A stretch of 64,000 nt of DNA from Hypericum androsaemum (taxonomy: Eukaryota > Streptophyta > Magnoliopsida > Malpighiales > Hypericaceae): NCBI GenBank assembly GCA_963995505.1, contig OZ023194.1:14814428-14878427 (forward strand). The letters run 5' to 3'. Below the pieces are notes generated by a model. That model did no database searches, was not told where the DNA came from, and saw only the letters and a program-made list of their open reading frames with translations. The position numbers and the translations under genes are program-made. This document shows positions 61,161-64,000 of the stretch, in pieces (the stretch's first letter is position 1; the number at the start of each line of letters is the position of its first letter).

Positions 61161-63800
61161 TGGTCGCAAACTAACGGATCACCCGAGGAGAAGGGGTTGA
61201 GATGGAGAGGAGCAGCAATTAGGGTCCCGATTTTTTTAAACAAAATCTTGGTCAAAAAAGTGGAATGGAGGTGAAAAGGGGTGGCAACGGAGTACACCCC
61301 TTGGGAAATAAAGCTCCCTACTCTACCCACTACATTCATCTGGGTAGGCCCAACCCAACCCAAACAAAATCCCCAGAAAAAGGTACAACCTTTTTGATTG
61401 AACCTACCGAACTCAAGGTTTCCTCCTTCCCCTACAAAAAAGTCAAATTAAAGATGGAATCTTTATTCAAATTCCCAACTCCTACATCCACCACTTGAAA
61501 ACCCAAAAAGGAAAAAAAAATGCTTAAAAGAAATCCAAGTTCACCCGGGATTCTCCAAGCAGCCACTAGTTAAGGCAGAAAACAAAAGAACCCAGAATTA
61601 AACATCACGCATTTGAGATGAAAAAGGCTTAAAATTCACGAATTCCCAATTATTTCTCGAGAAATCCACAGCTCAGGGACGGAACCAAATGTCTATTAGT
61701 ATCAGTTCTTCTCTTCCTCTTCTTTGAGAAAACAGATGGAAGAGGAAATTAGTGAGAGGAGGGGGGGAAATGGTAATAACGAGGGACATGTAATAAGAGA
61801 ATGAGGGAAGGGGACAAGCAGAAGCCAGAGAGAGAGAGAGAGAGAGCCAGCCGTCGTGTGAAGGAGAAATGTAGGCGGTTAAGATTGGTAGTGGGGTAGA
61901 ATCCCTAATTGGTAAGTAAAATGTCAAAAGTACCCTTGATAGATTAATGGCCATTGGATTCAAATATTTTGATTTAAAATTAAATCTGACGGCCTATAAT
62001 TAAGTCCCTACTTGTGGACAAGATTTTAATAGTCCCCACTCAATCCATTCTCACCTGCTACGTATAGATTTTTTTATCACCTCGTACGAGACATTTGGTC
62101 GACTAATTAAAATCAAATCAAAATTAACCTGTGATTGATGGTAAAAAATTTCAATAAATATTTAGTGTTATTTTATTTATTCGAATTAAAATCTCTTGAA
62201 TCCAAAAAATATATATCTCAAAAAATTAGTATGTAAACTAAAATATAAATTAATCTAAGTATTTTTTGGTTCAGGTGTGTGTGAATATTTTTTTTAAAAG
62301 TTCTGATATTCAGAGTGGTCAAACTCAATTTTAGGTGGTGACTTTTTCAGTTATAATTTTTTAGGCTTGAATTTATCACATCTTTAAATGAATCCAAATT
62401 TAACACTTGGATCAACTAAATATGTATAGATATTGGTACCGAATAAACACGATTAAAATTTGGACTTGAGGTTTGAAACTTAGCTGTCCTTAAGGTGGAT
62501 TACAATTCTTAACTACTTTAGAAACTCGTTCCCGGCTGTTCTACATATAGAATGAGAAACATTGGTCCACTAATTAATTTGACTTCCGGCCGTTTCAAAC
62601 ATAGAATTTGGACCTTGAAGCAGACGAGCATGGAAATTATACCCTCGTAAAAAATCAACATACTTTAACCGAACATCGAAATGACGTCATGGCGTACGAA
62701 ACAAATTATGAGGGAAACTGTGCTCATAGAGTGAAAAGCAACGTGTTCCGACCGGCCGTCCAATGTCTCCATATTGAGAATGTGTCATTTTTGTAGCAAG
62801 ATTCTGAAAACAGTTGGACGAATAATTGATGATGTTGATCATCTAATCAATCAGATTGATCATTTCATGAAATGAAAAAATCTGGATTATTTTCCGATCT
62901 ATTTTTAAAAACATGGGGGAAAAGGAAGCACCGCAAAAAAAAAAGACTAAACAAATTAGACGCGGTGAAAGAGAAAAAAGTATTTAAAAAATCCACGTGT
63001 GCGTGCAGCCGTCTTGGATCGGTCAAACTCTCGAATGTTGGACGCCAGCCTATCGGCGATTAATAACTTTGGAAAAGTATAAGCGCCCGAGAGAATCTTG
63101 CGGAGAGAGATTGAATTTCGCCTAATTTAATTGTGGTGTAAGATAAAAAAAAGATTTGCATAATATGCTTAGATGCATAGTATTTTTTATTGAGATTAAA
63201 TTTATGATGGTGTAGAATAAGATTAATATTAATTAAGAATAATATTAGTTGATAAATAATCTACTTGTGTAACAACCGGAAACCTCAACGGATAATTTTT
63301 TTTCCTAGACTGTGTGTTAGTTATGTGGAGGCTTAATGGGTTGACTAATTAGAGTACAAGTCAAATAGAACTTTTGAAAGATGATAATTTTTTTTAACAA
63401 ATATTTAACATTGTTGTATTCTCATTGATAAAAAAAGCTTGACACATAAAAACTTGACACATCTGAGACTAAAGCGCTCACAATTGATTTAATAATTTGT
63501 TAGTACCTTTAACACATTCAAAACAGAACAAATGTGTTTTGACTTTGACCGAAACGATCCCATCTTTGGTGAGTTTGACCGAAACTATTACATTTAATGG
63601 TCGGATAGGATTAATTAATTGCGGCTCACAGATCTGGCTACCAATTATAGAAAACATAAAAACTAAAAAAGAATGACAACTCGTTTTGGCGGACAATGAC
63701 AATGGTCTTAGAATAATCAAATTATATTTTAAAGGGTGGTCCAACATAGTCAAATCTCAGACCTTCATTTAATTTATAATATATGGTCTCTCTCTGTGAC
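61161..63800. other. intergenic, nothing recognised
   Basis: About 2.6 kb without a supported gene. It contains a (GA)n tract at about 61829-61847 and AT-rich DNA from 61950. Open frames at 62608-62796 and 62872-63063 (+) show no domain features. Confidence 0.4.
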
Positions 63801-63809
63801 TTATCAATC

Positions 63810-63817
63810 TATAAATA
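63810..63817 (+). promoter_or_regulatory. TATA box of the gene starting at 63914
   Basis: TATAAATA about 100 bases upstream of the ATG, followed by a CT-rich leader and a (GA)n tract just before the start codon. This is the strongest core promoter in the window. Confidence 0.75.
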
Positions 63818-63913
63818 CCCTCTGCGCCTTCCTTCTTCCATCCCATAACCCAATATATATCATTACCCACCACATCGACTAGTCTATAGCTACAGAGAGA
63901 GAGAGAGAGAGAG

Positions 63914-64000
63914 ATGGGGTTAGTTCATCTTCTTGGCTTGGCCAGTGTTGGTGTGTTCATCTATGTGTTTTTGAGGTTCTTGATCTGTTGCTGGATTTCC
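63914..64000 (+). CDS. 5' end of a gene cut by the window edge; hydrophobic N-terminus
   Basis: The frame opens at ATG 63914 (MGLVHLLGLASVGVFIYVFL) and is still open at the window end after 29 codons. The start is a strong hydrophobic segment, either a signal peptide or an N-terminal membrane anchor, as in many ER enzymes. It is too short to name the family. The upstream TATA box and purine-rich leader support a real start. Confidence 0.7.
   Translation, partial: MGLVHLLGLASVGVFIYVFLRFLICCWIS

Overview
This is nuclear DNA from a flowering plant, most likely a eudicot. The evidence is intron-split genes of plant-specific or conserved families (oxalate-CoA-ligase-like AAE3, PAR1, a one-codon-first-exon ADF, a PSPG-box UGT), a plant nuclear tRNA-Cys(GCA), and a dense load of copia, gypsy-like, Mutator-like and hAT-like transposable elements in AT-rich intergenic DNA. 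I could not fix the family or species.

Layout. 0-7 kb is the gene-rich left end: a five-exon CCHC zinc-knuckle protein (638-2826, +), an intronless glycosyltransferase (3039-4451, -) and an actin-depolymerizing factor (5165-6806, -). 7-11.7 kb is AT-rich repeat debris with a hAT-type MITE. 11.7-13.7 kb holds scrambled beta-tubulin fragments (pieces in both orientations, one split by a second MITE) and an unidentified coding-like fragment. 14.35-16.82 kb (-) carries three clean exons of an AAE3-like acyl-CoA synthetase, but I could not find its C-terminal exons. 19.35-20.05 kb (-) is a PAR1-family gene with a probable frameshift in its last exon. 22.36-22.74 kb (-) is a decayed CRINKLY4-related ectodomain. 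24.87-28.89 kb has a tRNA-Cys gene head-to-head with RNA polymerase III subunit RPC3 (14 exons).

29.7-53.5 kb is mostly mobile DNA. A tandem duplication (29.75-31.08 kb) has one copy interrupted by a hAT-like element. A nest spans 31.48-45.57 kb: an outer long-TIR Mutator-like element contains a second one (TSD ATTAGAAAA), which took in a copia element almost at its left tip, which in turn carries a gypsy-LTR-like insert. The left arm of the outer element was separately hit by LINE-type and TIR-type insertions. Further right are a long-inverted-repeat element built of small CGCTCC/GGAGCG hairpins (46.4-48.0 kb), a reverse RNase-H remnant (48.6-48.9 kb) and a nested pair of Mutator-like elements with coding-like cargo (51.2-53.5 kb).

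54-60 kb has an LTR-retroelement-like stretch and a 22-bp repeat array with an approximately 177-bp higher-order period, followed by oppositely oriented arrays around a small ORF. 60.7-61.1 kb (-) is a headless ribosomal protein S29 gene. The window ends in the first codons of a new gene (63914, +) with a clear TATA box.

The host genes form no operon or obvious pathway. The one suggestive pairing is tRNA-Cys, a Pol III product, sharing a 124-bp promoter interval with the gene for a Pol III subunit.
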